This document shows positions 1 through 9,297 of a DNA stretch of 64,000 nt, piece after piece. A program made the position numbers and the translations under genes. The notes beneath the pieces are model-generated. The model saw nothing but the letters and a program-made list of their open reading frames with translations. It had not been told where the DNA came from and ran no database searches. Source of the stretch: Planctomycetaceae bacterium (GTDB taxonomy: Bacteria > Planctomycetota > Planctomycetia > Gemmatales > Gemmataceae); NCBI GenBank assembly GCA_013823135.1, contig PNLP01000025.1, positions 27,342 through 91,341 on the forward strand. Reading direction: 5' to 3'. How positions within the stretch are numbered: position 1 is the first letter of the stretch; every line of letters starts with the position of its first letter.

Positions 1-5
1 CGAGA

Positions 6-2651
6 TCATTTCTTCTCTGTCGGAGCCGGAGCGGGCTCCTTCTTCAGATCCCCGGTGTTGACCGCTTCGGTCTTGGGGTCTTTCTTGGGCTCGGTGGGCT
101 TCGGGTCGGTCTTCAACTCGGCGTCGGCAGGTTTCGGGATATCGACACGCTCCGCGGCTTTGTCGAGGTTCCCGAGGTCTGCACCATCATCGCCGGCTCG
201 CGTACTCATCGCGAGGATCACCTTCGGATTGATATTCGCCGGGACGAACCGAACTGAGCCGTCGCCCATGAGAACGTAGGTCCCATCTTTACCAGCGGGC
301 GTCCCGTACTTGTGGGACAGGCCTCGCATCGGTTCGGCCGCGTCGAGCCCACGAACGGTTGCGCCACCGCCAGCGATCCACGGTTGCGAGAGACCTGGGG
401 GCGTTTGCATCAAGAAGATCGTGTTCGACAGCCCATCTTTCACCTCATCGACCTTTGAGCCCCAGTCGTAGCCCACCATACCCATTTTCTTGGCATTCTC
501 AGGCTTGGTCGGGTCAAACCGGGCTGCGTTGATGTCCTTCCCCGCAATGGCCACATAGTTTGTACCGCCCAGGATTCGTCCGTCGGCCACGAATGGCGAT
601 GTGGCTCGCCAAGACGACTGAGGGTAGGCCGGCACCAACAACTCGGGCACCCAGGCTTCCCCCGCCTCCAGGTTCCGGATGTTCGCCTTGAGGTCGTTCT
701 CGTACCACGCCGCGTTTCGATCAATCATCCGCGATAGCCCATCGCGACCCATGAACGGGAGCAACTCGGCGAACAAACTCACCCGCGTATTCGGTTGGTG
801 TCGAAGGCCCATCCGCGAGACATCAGTCAGCTTTCGTTCTGCGGTCCCACGGGGGAAATGACCAGACGGAGGAGCCGTCATTTTGGGAACAGCAGCAATC
901 AATCCGTGATAAGAGAGATCGGAGGCAAATACCGCCATCTTTCCCTTGATCGTATTCACCACACCCACCAACCGCGGTTCGAGTTTGAGGCGGTAGGTCT
1001 CTGCTGTCCAGTTGAGTTCTGCCGCGATGGTCACGTACTTATCCGTCATCGACAGGGCAATATGCGACGGCGCGGTCGGCTGTGGCTTGTTCGGGTCGAT
1101 CAACGGTTGCACACCACCCGGGCCAATTGGCGGTTGCACACCACCCGGGCCGATTGGGGGCTGTGTCCCTGGACCGATTGGTGGCTGCATGCCACCAGGA
1201 CCGGGAGCAGGTCCAATGGGCGGTTGGGTGCCTCCGGGACCGATTTCCGGAGTCATCATTCCGACTGTCGTGAAGTTGCGAGGTTCGACGACAGTGTTGA
1301 GGAACATGCCCGTGCCCCAGGCAGCCAGTTGGAGGTTGGGAACCAGTTGGTCGCGAACGACTTCAAATGCGGCCGTATCAGAATCCATCACGAGCCGAAT
1401 TGAAGTGGATAGCCCGTAAGTCGTGAACATCGAGACGGATGCGGAGATGTATTGTGCGCGTGTTAGAATCGGATCGAGAATCGCCGTAATCGGTTGAAAC
1501 TCGGTCTTCAGCAACTTCGGATCGTAAAGTCCCTGAACCGTCTTCTCACTGTAAAGGAACAATGGTGGGGTGGAGGCTTCACCACCGAGATCCTTCATCG
1601 CTCGCTTCAGTTTGGGGTCGATCGACAGAAACAACGGGTTCTCAGCTTGAATGACCCCTGGTGGCGGCGTGCCAACGGCACTCTGGGCTTTGGGGAGTCC
1701 CTTAGCATCGAGGCCCGACAGGAAACTGTCCAGCTGTGCGTGGTCGCCAATAAAGATGTGTTGCGAGTCGTACACGCAGAACCCGATCACTCGCGGTCCC
1801 GTCGCGGTCTTCACAGCCGAAGAAGGCAGTTTCTCGTAGACTTCGGCGAATAGCGAGTCGAAGTGAAAGGCGTTTGAAACGGCGTTCGCGAACGGGTTCG
1901 ATTTGAACGCATAGAGAGTCCACTTCTTCTTCACCGACTTGGAAGCAGTCGTTGGCGCAATCCCTGCGACGATATCCTTCTCGAAGACGGGCGACTTGAG
2001 GCGAACGACTCCGAACGGATCTCGAGAGCTGCCGACGAATGCGTGGTAGTAGAGGGACACCTGATCGGCGTCGATGCCGAACGATCCGCTGAACATCTTC
2101 AGGCTGTTCTGGTCGAAGAAGAACGAGGCGGGCGTGAGCTTGATCTTCTCAACATCGAATCGGTACAGAGCAACGGTCTGGCCGGGGAGGAGGTTCGATG
2201 CGTCCTTGTCGCTTGGCGTTGCCGTCGGCTTCTTGGGGGGCTCAACTTCTTTCTTCGGTTCGACTGGTTCTTCCTTCGGGTCGCCCGGATTGGTCTTCGG
2301 ATTCGGTGTTGGGTTGAAATTGGGTCGAGGCTTGGGCTTGGGGTCGCTCCCACCACCGCCAATGACGGCAAACCCCACTGCCGCCAGCACCGCAACCGCC
2401 ATCACGCCGACGATCACTGCCAACTTCTTCGACTTCTTCTTTCCGCCGGCAGCATCGGGGGATACTGCGAGTTTCTTCTTCTTCTCAGCTTTGTCCGCCT
2501 TCTCGGTGTCCTTGGGAATGCCCCCTGCGGGTTCCTCAGCCTTGAACCGGTATTTACATTTGGGGCACTCGACCTTGGTGCCGATTGCCTTTTCGCTTTT
2601 AATCGGAACCTGGTGTTCGCAACTCGGACACGGGAGCTTGAAACTGGCCAT
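6..2651 (-). CDS. Zinc-ribbon membrane-anchored DUF1559-like protein
   Basis: Encodes 881 residues. The N-terminus has two CxxC pairs (CPSC near residue 8, CPKC near residue 29), a rubredoxin-like zinc ribbon. A lysine-rich stretch and one hydrophobic helix (about 76-98) follow, then a Pro/Lys-rich linker, so most of the protein should lie outside the cytoplasm. The C-terminal 200 residues carry GLSNTIFL and GDGSVRFV motifs, the signature of planctomycete DUF1559 proteins, although the usual prepilin-like N-terminus is replaced by the zinc ribbon. A Pro/Gly tandem repeat sits near residue 500. The tail is again Pro/Lys/Glu-rich. Function unknown; a surface or envelope role is inference. It is complete, ending in TGA at the window edge. 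Confidence 0.75.
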   Translation of the reverse strand: MASFKLPCPSCEHQVPIKSEKAIGTKVECPKCKYRFKAEEPAGGIPKDTEKADKAEKKKKLAVSPDAAGGKKKSKKLAVIVGVMAVAVLAAVGFAVIGGGGSDPKPKPRPNFNPTPNPKTNPGDPKEEPVEPKKEVEPPKKPTATPSDKDASNLLPGQTVALYRFDVEKIKLTPASFFFDQNSLKMFSGSFGIDADQVSLYYHAFVGSSRDPFGVVRLKSPVFEKDIVAGIAPTTASKSVKKKWTLYAFKSNPFANAVSNAFHFDSLFAEVYEKLPSSAVKTATGPRVIGFCVYDSQHIFIGDHAQLDSFLSGLDAKGLPKAQSAVGTPPPGVIQAENPLFLSIDPKLKRAMKDLGGEASTPPLFLYSEKTVQGLYDPKLLKTEFQPITAILDPILTRAQYISASVSMFTTYGLSTSIRLVMDSDTAAFEVVRDQLVPNLQLAAWGTGMFLNTVVEPRNFTTVGMMTPEIGPGGTQPPIGPAPGPGGMQPPIGPGTQPPIGPGGVQPPIGPGGVQPLIDPNKPQPTAPSHIALSMTDKYVTIAAELNWTAETYRLKLEPRLVGVVNTIKGKMAVFASDLSYHGLIAAVPKMTAPPSGHFPRGTAERKLTDVSRMGLRHQPNTRVSLFAELLPFMGRDGLSRMIDRNAAWYENDLKANIRNLEAGEAWVPELLVPAYPQSSWRATSPFVADGRILGGTNYVAIAGKDINAARFDPTKPENAKKMGMVGYDWGSKVDEVKDGLSNTIFLMQTPPGLSQPWIAGGGATVRGLDAAEPMRGLSHKYGTPAGKDGTYVLMGDGSVRFVPANINPKVILAMSTRAGDDGADLGNLDKAAERVDIPKPADAELKTDPKPTEPKKDPKTEAVNTGDLKKEPAPAPTEKK
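1095..1245. repeat. Intragenic Pro/Gly-rich tandem repeat
   Basis: About five imperfect units of 24-27 bases encode PPIGPGG-type peptide repeats inside the DUF1559-like gene. Two adjacent 27-base units starting near 1105 and 1132 are almost identical at the DNA level, which suggests recent slippage or duplication. Confidence 0.7.
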
Positions 2652-2750
2652 GAAGCCTCCAGCAGCGGCGACGCGAGAGATGACGGTCGCAATGACTTAG
2701 GCGTTCATCTTAGCGGGATGCAATCGGAAGGTGCAAAGGGATTTGGGGTA

Positions 2751-2779
2751 GGGAACGAGAAGAATCCGCTTCCGTTCCC
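2751..2779 (-). terminator. Possible terminator hairpin after the SDR gene
   Basis: Seven-base arms (2751-2757 and 2773-2779) lie just past the stop codon of the SDR gene on the minus strand. There is no strong T-run, so this is only a candidate. Confidence 0.3.
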
Positions 2780-2789
2780 CAATGTGGGC

Positions 2790-3641
2790 TCACTTGGGCG
2801 GGGATGCCGCGGACTGCGCTTTCTTGCGTTCGGCGATTTCGTCCGCAAACAGGCCGCGAACGGTTTTCTTTGCTTTCCAGTCCACGAACCACGGGAAATA
2901 CCGGTTCACGAGTACGAGCAACTTCCCTTGGAGAGTGAGCGTCACATCTACGGTGCCCTTCTCCATCGCCCGCAACACCGCCTGCGCGACCTGGTCACTG
3001 GTCATCCCGCGAAGGTGGTCCAGTTGCATCTTGGCCTTCTGTTCCAGCATGTTCTGCGAGAAGTTCGTCTGCGTGAGGCCGGGGCTGACCACAATCACAT
3101 CAATGCCGTCTTTCGCCAGTTCCGCACGGATCGCTTCGCTGAACCCCGCCACCGCGAACTTGCTGGAGGAATACAGCGATCGCGCAGGCAACGCCCGCTT
3201 TCCCACAACTGACGAAATGTTCACGATCGCTGGCGTCACGCCCTGTTTGAGCAGCGGAAGGAACACACGGGTGGTCTCGGACAGCCCGAAGAAGTTCGTC
3301 TCGAAGATGGCACGCAGAACCTCCGGGTCGGAATCCATGAAGTGCCCGGTCGCTCCGATGCCGGCGTTGTTCACGAGCACATCGAGCCCGCCGAAATGCT
3401 TCACGGCCGCGTCGACCATCGCCTGCCGGTCTTCGGGCTTGGTCACGTCCGCAGGCACGGTCTCGATGATGCCGTTGGCCGCACGCACCTCGGTCGCCAG
3501 TTGAGCGAGCAGCTCCGGCGAGCGTGCCGCAGCCAGCACCTTGGCCCCGCGCGCAGCCGCAGCGACCACGAGCGCCCGACCAATCCCCTGCGACGCCCCG
3601 GTGACGAGCACTCGCAACCCCGCCAGTTTCCGTCTCGCCAT
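2790..3641 (-). CDS. Short-chain dehydrogenase/reductase (SDR)
   Basis: A 283-residue classical SDR, an NAD(P)-dependent oxidoreductase with a Rossmann fold. Visible motifs are the TGASQGIG nucleotide loop (14-21), NNAG (91-94), the catalytic serine region NISS (141-144) and the YxxxK dyad Tyr157/Lys161. Arg at the end of the second strand (AAARS, about 40) suggests NADP preference. The C-terminal part has a hydrophobic segment (LLVLVNRYFPWFVDW), seen in SDRs that act on lipid substrates and associate with membranes. The substrate cannot be read from the sequence. The gene stands alone, divergent from nagA. Confidence 0.9.
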   Translation of the reverse strand: MARRKLAGLRVLVTGASQGIGRALVVAAAARGAKVLAAARSPELLAQLATEVRAANGIIETVPADVTKPEDRQAMVDAAVKHFGGLDVLVNNAGIGATGHFMDSDPEVLRAIFETNFFGLSETTRVFLPLLKQGVTPAIVNISSVVGKRALPARSLYSSSKFAVAGFSEAIRAELAKDGIDVIVVSPGLTQTNFSQNMLEQKAKMQLDHLRGMTSDQVAQAVLRAMEKGTVDVTLTLQGKLLVLVNRYFPWFVDWKAKKTVRGLFADEIAERKKAQSAASPPK

Positions 3642-3738
3642 GATCGTTCCCCACTGTGATCTTTGTGTTTTACCAATCCGACACGCCGAGTGCGACGGCA
3701 GGGGCTACGATGACACCCGGCAACCACGGGGGAATGTG

Positions 3739-4923
3739 ATGGCCACGACGATTTTCTCGAATGCGACGATTGTCCTACCGGATCGCTTGCTTCATCGCGG
3801 CAGTGTCTCCGTTAATGGGGATCGGATCACATCCGTTGGCACACCGTTCCCAGGGGCCGCAGACACGATCAATCTGAACTGTTGGTATTTGTGCCCAGGA
3901 TTCGTCGATCTCCACGTCCACGGTGGCGACGGTGCCGACTTCATGGACGGCACCGCGGAAGCATTCCGCACCGTTTGCCGCTGCCACCTGCGCCACGGTA
4001 CGACAAGCCTGACACCCACGAGTACCGTCGCGCGGATGGATCAGTACCTGCAATTCCTCGAACTCTGCGGTGAGCTCCACGGAGACGTTCCGGGCGGCGC
4101 GAGGATTGTTAGCTCGCACTTCTACGGGCCGTACTTCGCACGGCCGGCTCGCGGTTGCCACCCCGATCAAGACTTCCTGACGCCGAACGCCGAGAACGCG
4201 GAAGCGTTCACAAAGCTCGCCACGCGAATGCCGCTCAACATTACCGTTGCCCCCGAGATCGAGAACGCCAACTGGCTCGTTCAGACGTACTCGGCGCGTG
4301 GGGTGCGTTTCAATGCGGGCCACAGCTTCGCCACGTTTCCGCAGGTCGAAGCTGCGGTTGCAGCCGGGGTGCGGCACGTCGATCATCTGTTCTGTGCGAT
4401 GTCGGACCGGGCACGCCTGCGACAATCGCAGACCTACCCGATGCGTGGCGGGCTCATGGAAGCAACGCTGTACTTCGATGAACTCACCACGGAAGTTATC
4501 GCAGACGGAAAGCACCTCACCCCGGAGTTGCTGCGGCTCGCGTACAAGGTCAAGGGTCCGGATCGGCTCGCCCTCGTGACCGATTCCATGCGTGCCGTTG
4601 ATCTCCCCGATGGCGAATACTGGTTCGGGGCGGAGGGGACTGGAGAGCGGGTTCGGAAGCTGGACGGGGTGGGCGTCACGGTTCAGGGAACCGCTCTCGC
4701 GTCCGGGGTGATGGGGATGGATCACGGCGTTCGCACGATCCACCGCACGGCGGGGGTTCCCCTCCCGGAAGCGGTGCGGATGGCGAGCCTGACGCCAGCA
4801 CGCATTCTGGGGTTGGACGGAGATATCGGGAGTCTGGAGGTGGGAAAACGAGCCGATTTCGTGGTGCTCGACGCGGAGTTGAACGTCAGGCAAGTGTACG
4901 TGGGCGGCGAACGGCTTGTGTAG
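3739..4923 (+). CDS. nagA: N-acetylglucosamine-6-phosphate deacetylase
   Basis: A 394-residue amidohydrolase that removes acetate from GlcNAc-6-phosphate in amino-sugar and cell-wall recycling. Motifs in order: the metal-binding HxH in DLHVHGG (His59, His61), the APEIEN glutamate ligand, the histidines of NAGHS and HVDHLF, and the catalytic aspartate in LVTDSM. The C-terminus has the usual LGxLEVGKRADFVVLD amidohydrolase ending. The frame is open upstream, but ATG 3739 gives the usual family length and starts at the conserved strand. No nagB or PTS gene is adjacent. It converges on the DUF4139 gene across a perfect hairpin. Confidence 0.9.
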   Translation: MATTIFSNATIVLPDRLLHRGSVSVNGDRITSVGTPFPGAADTINLNCWYLCPGFVDLHVHGGDGADFMDGTAEAFRTVCRCHLRHGTTSLTPTSTVARMDQYLQFLELCGELHGDVPGGARIVSSHFYGPYFARPARGCHPDQDFLTPNAENAEAFTKLATRMPLNITVAPEIENANWLVQTYSARGVRFNAGHSFATFPQVEAAVAAGVRHVDHLFCAMSDRARLRQSQTYPMRGGLMEATLYFDELTTEVIADGKHLTPELLRLAYKVKGPDRLALVTDSMRAVDLPDGEYWFGAEGTGERVRKLDGVGVTVQGTALASGVMGMDHGVRTIHRTAGVPLPEAVRMASLTPARILGLDGDIGSLEVGKRADFVVLDAELNVRQVYVGGERLV

Positions 4924-4936
4924 CGCGAGGGCCTCC

Positions 4937-4974
4937 AACGAAAGCAGCAGCCCATGTGGGCTGCTGCTTTCGTT
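4937..4974. terminator. Bidirectional terminator, perfect 18-bp stem
   Basis: A perfect 18-base inverted repeat with a two-base centre lies between the convergent nagA and DUF4139 genes. The arms begin and end in AAC/GTT. Position and perfection suggest it terminates transcription from both sides. Confidence 0.75.
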
Positions 4975-4986
4975 CACTTCAGATCG

Positions 4987-7194
4987 TCAGTCGCCGATGT
5001 TGGCGAGGTAGTCGTCGTACTTCTTGCGAGCATTGAACTCATCGTCCATGAGCTTCTTCTGCTTGGCGGTCAGCGTGTCGATTTCCTTTTCCTGGTCGGA
5101 AAGCTTCTTGAGGTAGGTGGCGTACACCTCGGCTTCCTTCGGCGTCTCACGCAGGTTCTTCCGGATTCGGTCCTGATCCTGGTTAAGCCGTTGCAGGTCG
5201 GAGATGACCTGAGCCAACTCGCGGCGCGAGAAGTCCCACGATTCCTTGACCTTGAGAGCCTGGGTCAACTGCTGCTTCAGTTCCGGGCTCGCTTCGGCCA
5301 GGTTGATGAAGTGGCGGATGGTGTTGTCGTTGTTGTTCGTCAGTGTGATGCTGTTGGCGACGTCCTTCTCTTCCTTGACTGTGAAGGTCTTGGTCTCCGT
5401 GGACTTCACGGCGACCTGGAAGCGGTAGACATCTGGAGTGTCTTCGACCGGCTTTTCGGTATCGACGATCTTGAACTGCTGGTTGGTGCGATTCGGATGC
5501 TCGATCAACAGCGTGCGGTCGGTCTGGCTGCGGTTGACGATCCGGTACTTCTTCTCTTCGGTGAACTTCGTCATCGTGTGAATGATGCCACGGACGGCCT
5601 TCACGCTGGTGATCTTCTGGGTGCCAGGGCCGACCTGCGGATCGACTTCAGTGCCGAGGTCGATGGCGTAGCTCACGAGCCGCTCTTCGTTAGGCTGAAC
5701 GTCGAGAACGCGGGTATCCCCAGCGTACACGCTCCCTTCGAACACAGTGATCGGTCCCTGGTTCAGGTGAGCACCCGAGGTGTTCTTGAACTTGAGGCCC
5801 AGCAGCGGGTGCGTCTTCTGCACGTTCTGGTTATAGATGCTGACCTTCTGGCCTTCGACTTCCTTGCCCACGATCGGGAGCATCGCGCTCTTTTGGCGAC
5901 CAAGAGTCACGGGGTGGTCAATCGTGTACTGGAAGAAGTCGCCCAGCGCACCTGCCGTGGCTGCGTTGCCTGCTACGCCGAGGTTCGGCCGGCTGCCGAG
6001 TTCCTTGGCCAGTTCCCGTGCGTAGTTCGCGTCACCGGGCCGGCCATCCGCGATCCGCATTTTGCCAGGAGCTCCTGCGGCTTGTTGATCCATCTGCTTG
6101 AACGATTCGTCTGCTTTGCGGTTACGCTTATCACCAGCTTGAAGTCGCTCCGCTTCCCCTCCTCCCTCACCACCGAGAGCGAGAGCGTTCGCGTCTTTGC
6201 CGAACCCGCCACGGTAGGTGACGGGTCGGAGCGAAGCGAACAGTTCGGGTTCGACAGTCGGGCGGTTAATGTAGAGCGGGTTGTAGAGGTCCATCTTGAA
6301 GCTGATCGGGCGACCGCTCACGAGTGCCATTTTCACGCCGGCCCAGTCTTCATCCGTGGGGTTCTCGACCATCGCCCAGCCTTGCAGGTAAGGCTTCTCC
6401 TTGTCCGCCAGCACCATCCGGTAGCTCGTCTTCCAGATCGGCGCTTCGACAACGTAGCCAACCTGAACCTTACGTTGGCCATCGCCCGCGAAGTGGAGGC
6501 TCACGGCCTTCTTCTGCGAGTCGTGGGTCAGGGCGAGGGTGTCGAGAGCGCGGCGGAATTCGTTCTCGATGATTGGGTTCGAGAACCGCAGCTGCTGCAC
6601 TTCGGAGAGCTTCACGGCTCGCAGACCTTCCGCACACCACATGTTCAGCACTTGAGCGTCCACGGTCGTGGTGCCGGCAGGAACTTTCTGCGTTTCCACG
6701 CCCACGATCACGCCCGACAACTTGCCGGGTTGGTTGGCCGCGCCAGGGGTCGTCACGACTTCGACTCGCTCGCCACGCATCTGCGATACGATCCCGGCGA
6801 ACGAAGGCTGGCCGTTCAGGTTCACTGCGAAGGAGCTGAGCGTGCGGCTGATCGGTTCGCGGCTGTCGTAGCTGACGGCGGCGATACGACCCTTGCCAAA
6901 GTCTTCGAGGATCATGCTCTTGAGCAGATCGTTGATATCTGTTTCTTGGAAACTGAGATCGACGCGGGCATCGTCGGTCACGTCGCCGCTCCGGCTGAAG
7001 TAGCCAACGCCGCTGTTGAACAGAACCACTCGCGTGATTGGCAGCGTGACCGCTGGCTTCACATCTTGTTTGACGGCTTCGGGGGCCGCGCCGACGAGTC
7101 TGTCCGCACCGACGCCGATGCTCACACCCAGACCAACTGCGCCCGCGACAGGGGCGAGGAGAAGCCACTTCGATGCCATTGAGAGAGCCCTCAT
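4987..7194 (-). CDS. Exported DUF4139 (mucoidy-inhibitor-A-like) protein
   Basis: A 735-residue protein with an N-terminal hydrophobic signal or anchor (residues about 8-28). The body matches the DUF4139 pattern: VVLFNSGVGYF near the start, the central VxYVVEAPIWKTSYR segment, then ENPTDEDWAGVKMALVSGRP. The C-terminal 120 residues are charged and probably coiled-coil, rich in Lys, Glu and Gln. DUF4139 proteins are widespread and poorly understood; some are called mucoidy inhibitor A. The chosen ATG (7194) opens directly into the signal sequence. A longer frame to 7272 would put 26 hydrophilic residues in front of it. Confidence 0.8.
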   Translation of the reverse strand: MRALSMASKWLLLAPVAGAVGLGVSIGVGADRLVGAAPEAVKQDVKPAVTLPITRVVLFNSGVGYFSRSGDVTDDARVDLSFQETDINDLLKSMILEDFGKGRIAAVSYDSREPISRTLSSFAVNLNGQPSFAGIVSQMRGERVEVVTTPGAANQPGKLSGVIVGVETQKVPAGTTTVDAQVLNMWCAEGLRAVKLSEVQQLRFSNPIIENEFRRALDTLALTHDSQKKAVSLHFAGDGQRKVQVGYVVEAPIWKTSYRMVLADKEKPYLQGWAMVENPTDEDWAGVKMALVSGRPISFKMDLYNPLYINRPTVEPELFASLRPVTYRGGFGKDANALALGGEGGGEAERLQAGDKRNRKADESFKQMDQQAAGAPGKMRIADGRPGDANYARELAKELGSRPNLGVAGNAATAGALGDFFQYTIDHPVTLGRQKSAMLPIVGKEVEGQKVSIYNQNVQKTHPLLGLKFKNTSGAHLNQGPITVFEGSVYAGDTRVLDVQPNEERLVSYAIDLGTEVDPQVGPGTQKITSVKAVRGIIHTMTKFTEEKKYRIVNRSQTDRTLLIEHPNRTNQQFKIVDTEKPVEDTPDVYRFQVAVKSTETKTFTVKEEKDVANSITLTNNNDNTIRHFINLAEASPELKQQLTQALKVKESWDFSRRELAQVISDLQRLNQDQDRIRKNLRETPKEAEVYATYLKKLSDQEKEIDTLTAKQKKLMDDEFNARKKYDDYLANIGD

Positions 7195-7348
7195 GAAGTG
7201 AGATTGTGCTGGTGATCGTCGATCCCGAATGGGATCAATTTTGCGTGTCTTACCATAATGACGACAGAGCAAGGTCCGTCGCTTGCCGACGGACGAAAAA
7301 TCTTGCTCTTTATCTGAGACGGATCTGAATCAACGGCGAGAGTTGAAC

Positions 7349-8605
7349 TTACGCGGGGATTGCCGTCGCGATCTGGGCTACGGATTGCCAGACCTGTTCG
7401 AGCTTGTTCGCGAGTGGTTCCCACGAATAGCGGGCCAGCACACGCCGGCGACCGTGCTCGGCCGTTTCCTGAAATTCCTCTGGGCGGCGGATCGCCTCAA
7501 GAATACGTTCGGTCATGTCACTCGGGGTCTCGGTTACGATCAGGTCACGCTCGGGGGTCAGGGTCAACCCCTCGGCCCCGACTCGCGTGCTGATGACCGG
7601 CGTTTGCATCGCCAGCGCTTCGAGAATCTTGAGCCGCGAACCGCCACCGATTCGCAACGGAACGACGAGCATCCCTGCGGTTGCCAGGAACGGTCGCACG
7701 TCGGGAACGTCGGCAAACACCCGCACACCGGGTGTCGTGGCGGCTCGTTCCTTCAACCACTCCGGCGGACGGCGACCCACCAGCGACAGCGTGGCGTTCG
7801 GTTGTTTCTCGCGGACCTTGGGGAAGATTTCGTCGAGCAGGATTGCCACGGCGTCGAGGTTCGGTCGCCAGTCGAGGCTACCCAGGAATAGCAGGCGGCT
7901 CGGGTCGCGTTCCACGTCGTGCTGTGGCTGGAAGTAGCCGACATCGACGCCGTTATCGACAACCTCGGTCCGCGTGGCCCCGAACTCGTCGCGCATCAGT
8001 CGTGCGTCGTCGGGGCTGACCGCAATCGCGCGAGTCGCAGCAGAGTAGGCCCACTGCTCGAACCGCTCGAACTTCTGCCACTGCTTCTTCACATACCAGC
8101 GCCGGACCGGATTCGATTCCGCATCCATGTAACGCCGCCAGATGAGCGATTCGACGTTGTGTGCCATCACCGTCCACCGCGAAGCCGCGAGTTCATCCCC
8201 GAGCCCGGCCCGCAGCACCTCGGCATACGGCGTCCATTCGCAGTGCCAGACGTCCACAGGGTTCGTGTCTGCGAACTCTCGCACGGCCTGTGCGAGTGCG
8301 GGGCTGGTGTGCGTAGCGACCGAATACGGCAACGGCGACAGCAGATTCCCGGCGAGGCGGGCGTAGAACGCGGCACCAGACTTCGACGGAACGGCGCGAT
8401 CCACCACGATTGTGTTGATCCCGTTGGCCCGGAACGCTTCCTCGGCCGCAAGCGCTTCCATGCGGTCCGGGTTGCGATGGCACAGAACCGTGACACGGTG
8501 CCTATGGGCGAGGCGGCTCAGCAGGTTGAACGTGCGGATCCGTTTGCCGGAGGTCAGGGGGAACGGCAACTCTTCGTCGAGTACGGCGATGTTCAGCGGG
8601 CGCAC
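7349..8605 (-). CDS. Glycosyltransferase, GT4 type (sugar transferase)
   Basis: A 418-residue GT-B glycosyltransferase. The N-terminal domain starts with NIAVLDEELPFPLTSGKRIR, typical of TIGR03087-like sugar transferases linked to exopolysaccharide synthesis. The C-terminal nucleotide-sugar domain has LLFLGSLDWRPNLDAV, the PLRIGGGSRLKILEALAM box with the donor-binding glutamate, and a closing YSWEPLANKLEQVW. A GTG start at 8605 is preferred because AAAGGAG lies five bases upstream. It probably transfers a sugar from an NDP donor to a polysaccharide or lipid-linked acceptor; the specific product is unknown. No EPS cluster surrounds it. Confidence 0.85.
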   Translation of the reverse strand: MRPLNIAVLDEELPFPLTSGKRIRTFNLLSRLAHRHRVTVLCHRNPDRMEALAAEEAFRANGINTIVVDRAVPSKSGAAFYARLAGNLLSPLPYSVATHTSPALAQAVREFADTNPVDVWHCEWTPYAEVLRAGLGDELAASRWTVMAHNVESLIWRRYMDAESNPVRRWYVKKQWQKFERFEQWAYSAATRAIAVSPDDARLMRDEFGATRTEVVDNGVDVGYFQPQHDVERDPSRLLFLGSLDWRPNLDAVAILLDEIFPKVREKQPNATLSLVGRRPPEWLKERAATTPGVRVFADVPDVRPFLATAGMLVVPLRIGGGSRLKILEALAMQTPVISTRVGAEGLTLTPERDLIVTETPSDMTERILEAIRRPEEFQETAEHGRRRVLARYSWEPLANKLEQVWQSVAQIATAIPA

Positions 8606-8722
8606 GGGGACTCCTTTCCGGCAACTCTGGGCTCGGATTGTGGGCAATCGAGGGATTTGCGGTCAACCCCGGAATGAGCTACGCTGGAATCGTCACTTCA
8701 TGGCACCGCTCTGGGCATCACA

Positions 8723-9274
8723 ATGTCTGCCGCAATCAGCGACGAGGACAAGGCATTCATCCGCGCGATTCTGAACAACCCCGCTGAGCTTACGGGCTGG
8801 CTCGCTTACGCCGACTGGCTCGACGAACGCGACGACCCACGAGCCGAGTTCATTCGTTTGCAAGTTCGCATTCTCAACCCCGACGGAATGTGGCCCGACC
8901 CGATAGGGATTCTGGATCGCATCGAAGAATTACGACCGACCCTGGATCCGGATTGGGCGATTGTGTTCGACCGCCCTTCAATCGAGAACTGCGACGATGA
9001 GTTCGCGTTCAAATGCCCAAAGAAGTGGGAACAACTGAAGGGGACAGACGACCCACGGGTACGTCACTGCAACACGTGCGAGAAGAAGGTCTACTATTGC
9101 CTGACTGACCGTGAGGCTCGAATGCGCGCGGAGCGAGGTCTTTGTGTTGCACTTGCATCGAAGGTACGTTACCGCCCGTTGGACCCAGACGTACAGGTAG
9201 TGAGTACCATGGGAATCATGCGCATGCCCGAACCGGATCCCGTGCAGCCTCGTCCGTGGTGGAAGTTCTGGTGA
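8723..9274 (+). CDS. TIGR02996-domain protein with Cys-rich tail
   Basis: A 183-residue cytoplasmic protein in two parts. Residues 5-50 match the planctomycete repeat-companion domain TIGR02996 (FIRAILNNP, LAYADWLDERDDPRAEFIRLQ). Residues about 95-155 have CPKKW, a TDDPRVRHCNTCEKKVYYC segment and a final conserved cysteine, resembling a small metal-binding fold. TIGR02996 often precedes leucine-rich repeats, but none follow here. Function unknown. The cobW-type GTPase starts 23 bases downstream, suggesting co-transcription. Confidence 0.8.
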   Translation: MSAAISDEDKAFIRAILNNPAELTGWLAYADWLDERDDPRAEFIRLQVRILNPDGMWPDPIGILDRIEELRPTLDPDWAIVFDRPSIENCDDEFAFKCPKKWEQLKGTDDPRVRHCNTCEKKVYYCLTDREARMRAERGLCVALASKVRYRPLDPDVQVVSTMGIMRMPEPDPVQPRPWWKFW

Positions 9275-9297
9275 TCCGCGTCCCGTACAATGGCCTT

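Noticed and set aside
2043..3212. A 389-residue plus-strand frame
   Set aside because: It runs antisense across both the DUF1559-like and SDR genes and has no conserved motif.
4954..7182. A 742-residue open frame on the plus strand
   Set aside because: It is antisense to the DUF4139 gene, which has recognisable family motifs and a signal peptide. The plus-strand translation is rich in Arg, His and Val without motifs, as expected from the reverse frame of a G+C-rich gene.
7274..7294. Terminator hairpin with GTCCGTCG arms
   Set aside because: The adenine run is on the wrong side for the leftward glycosyltransferase gene, so I did not call it a terminator.
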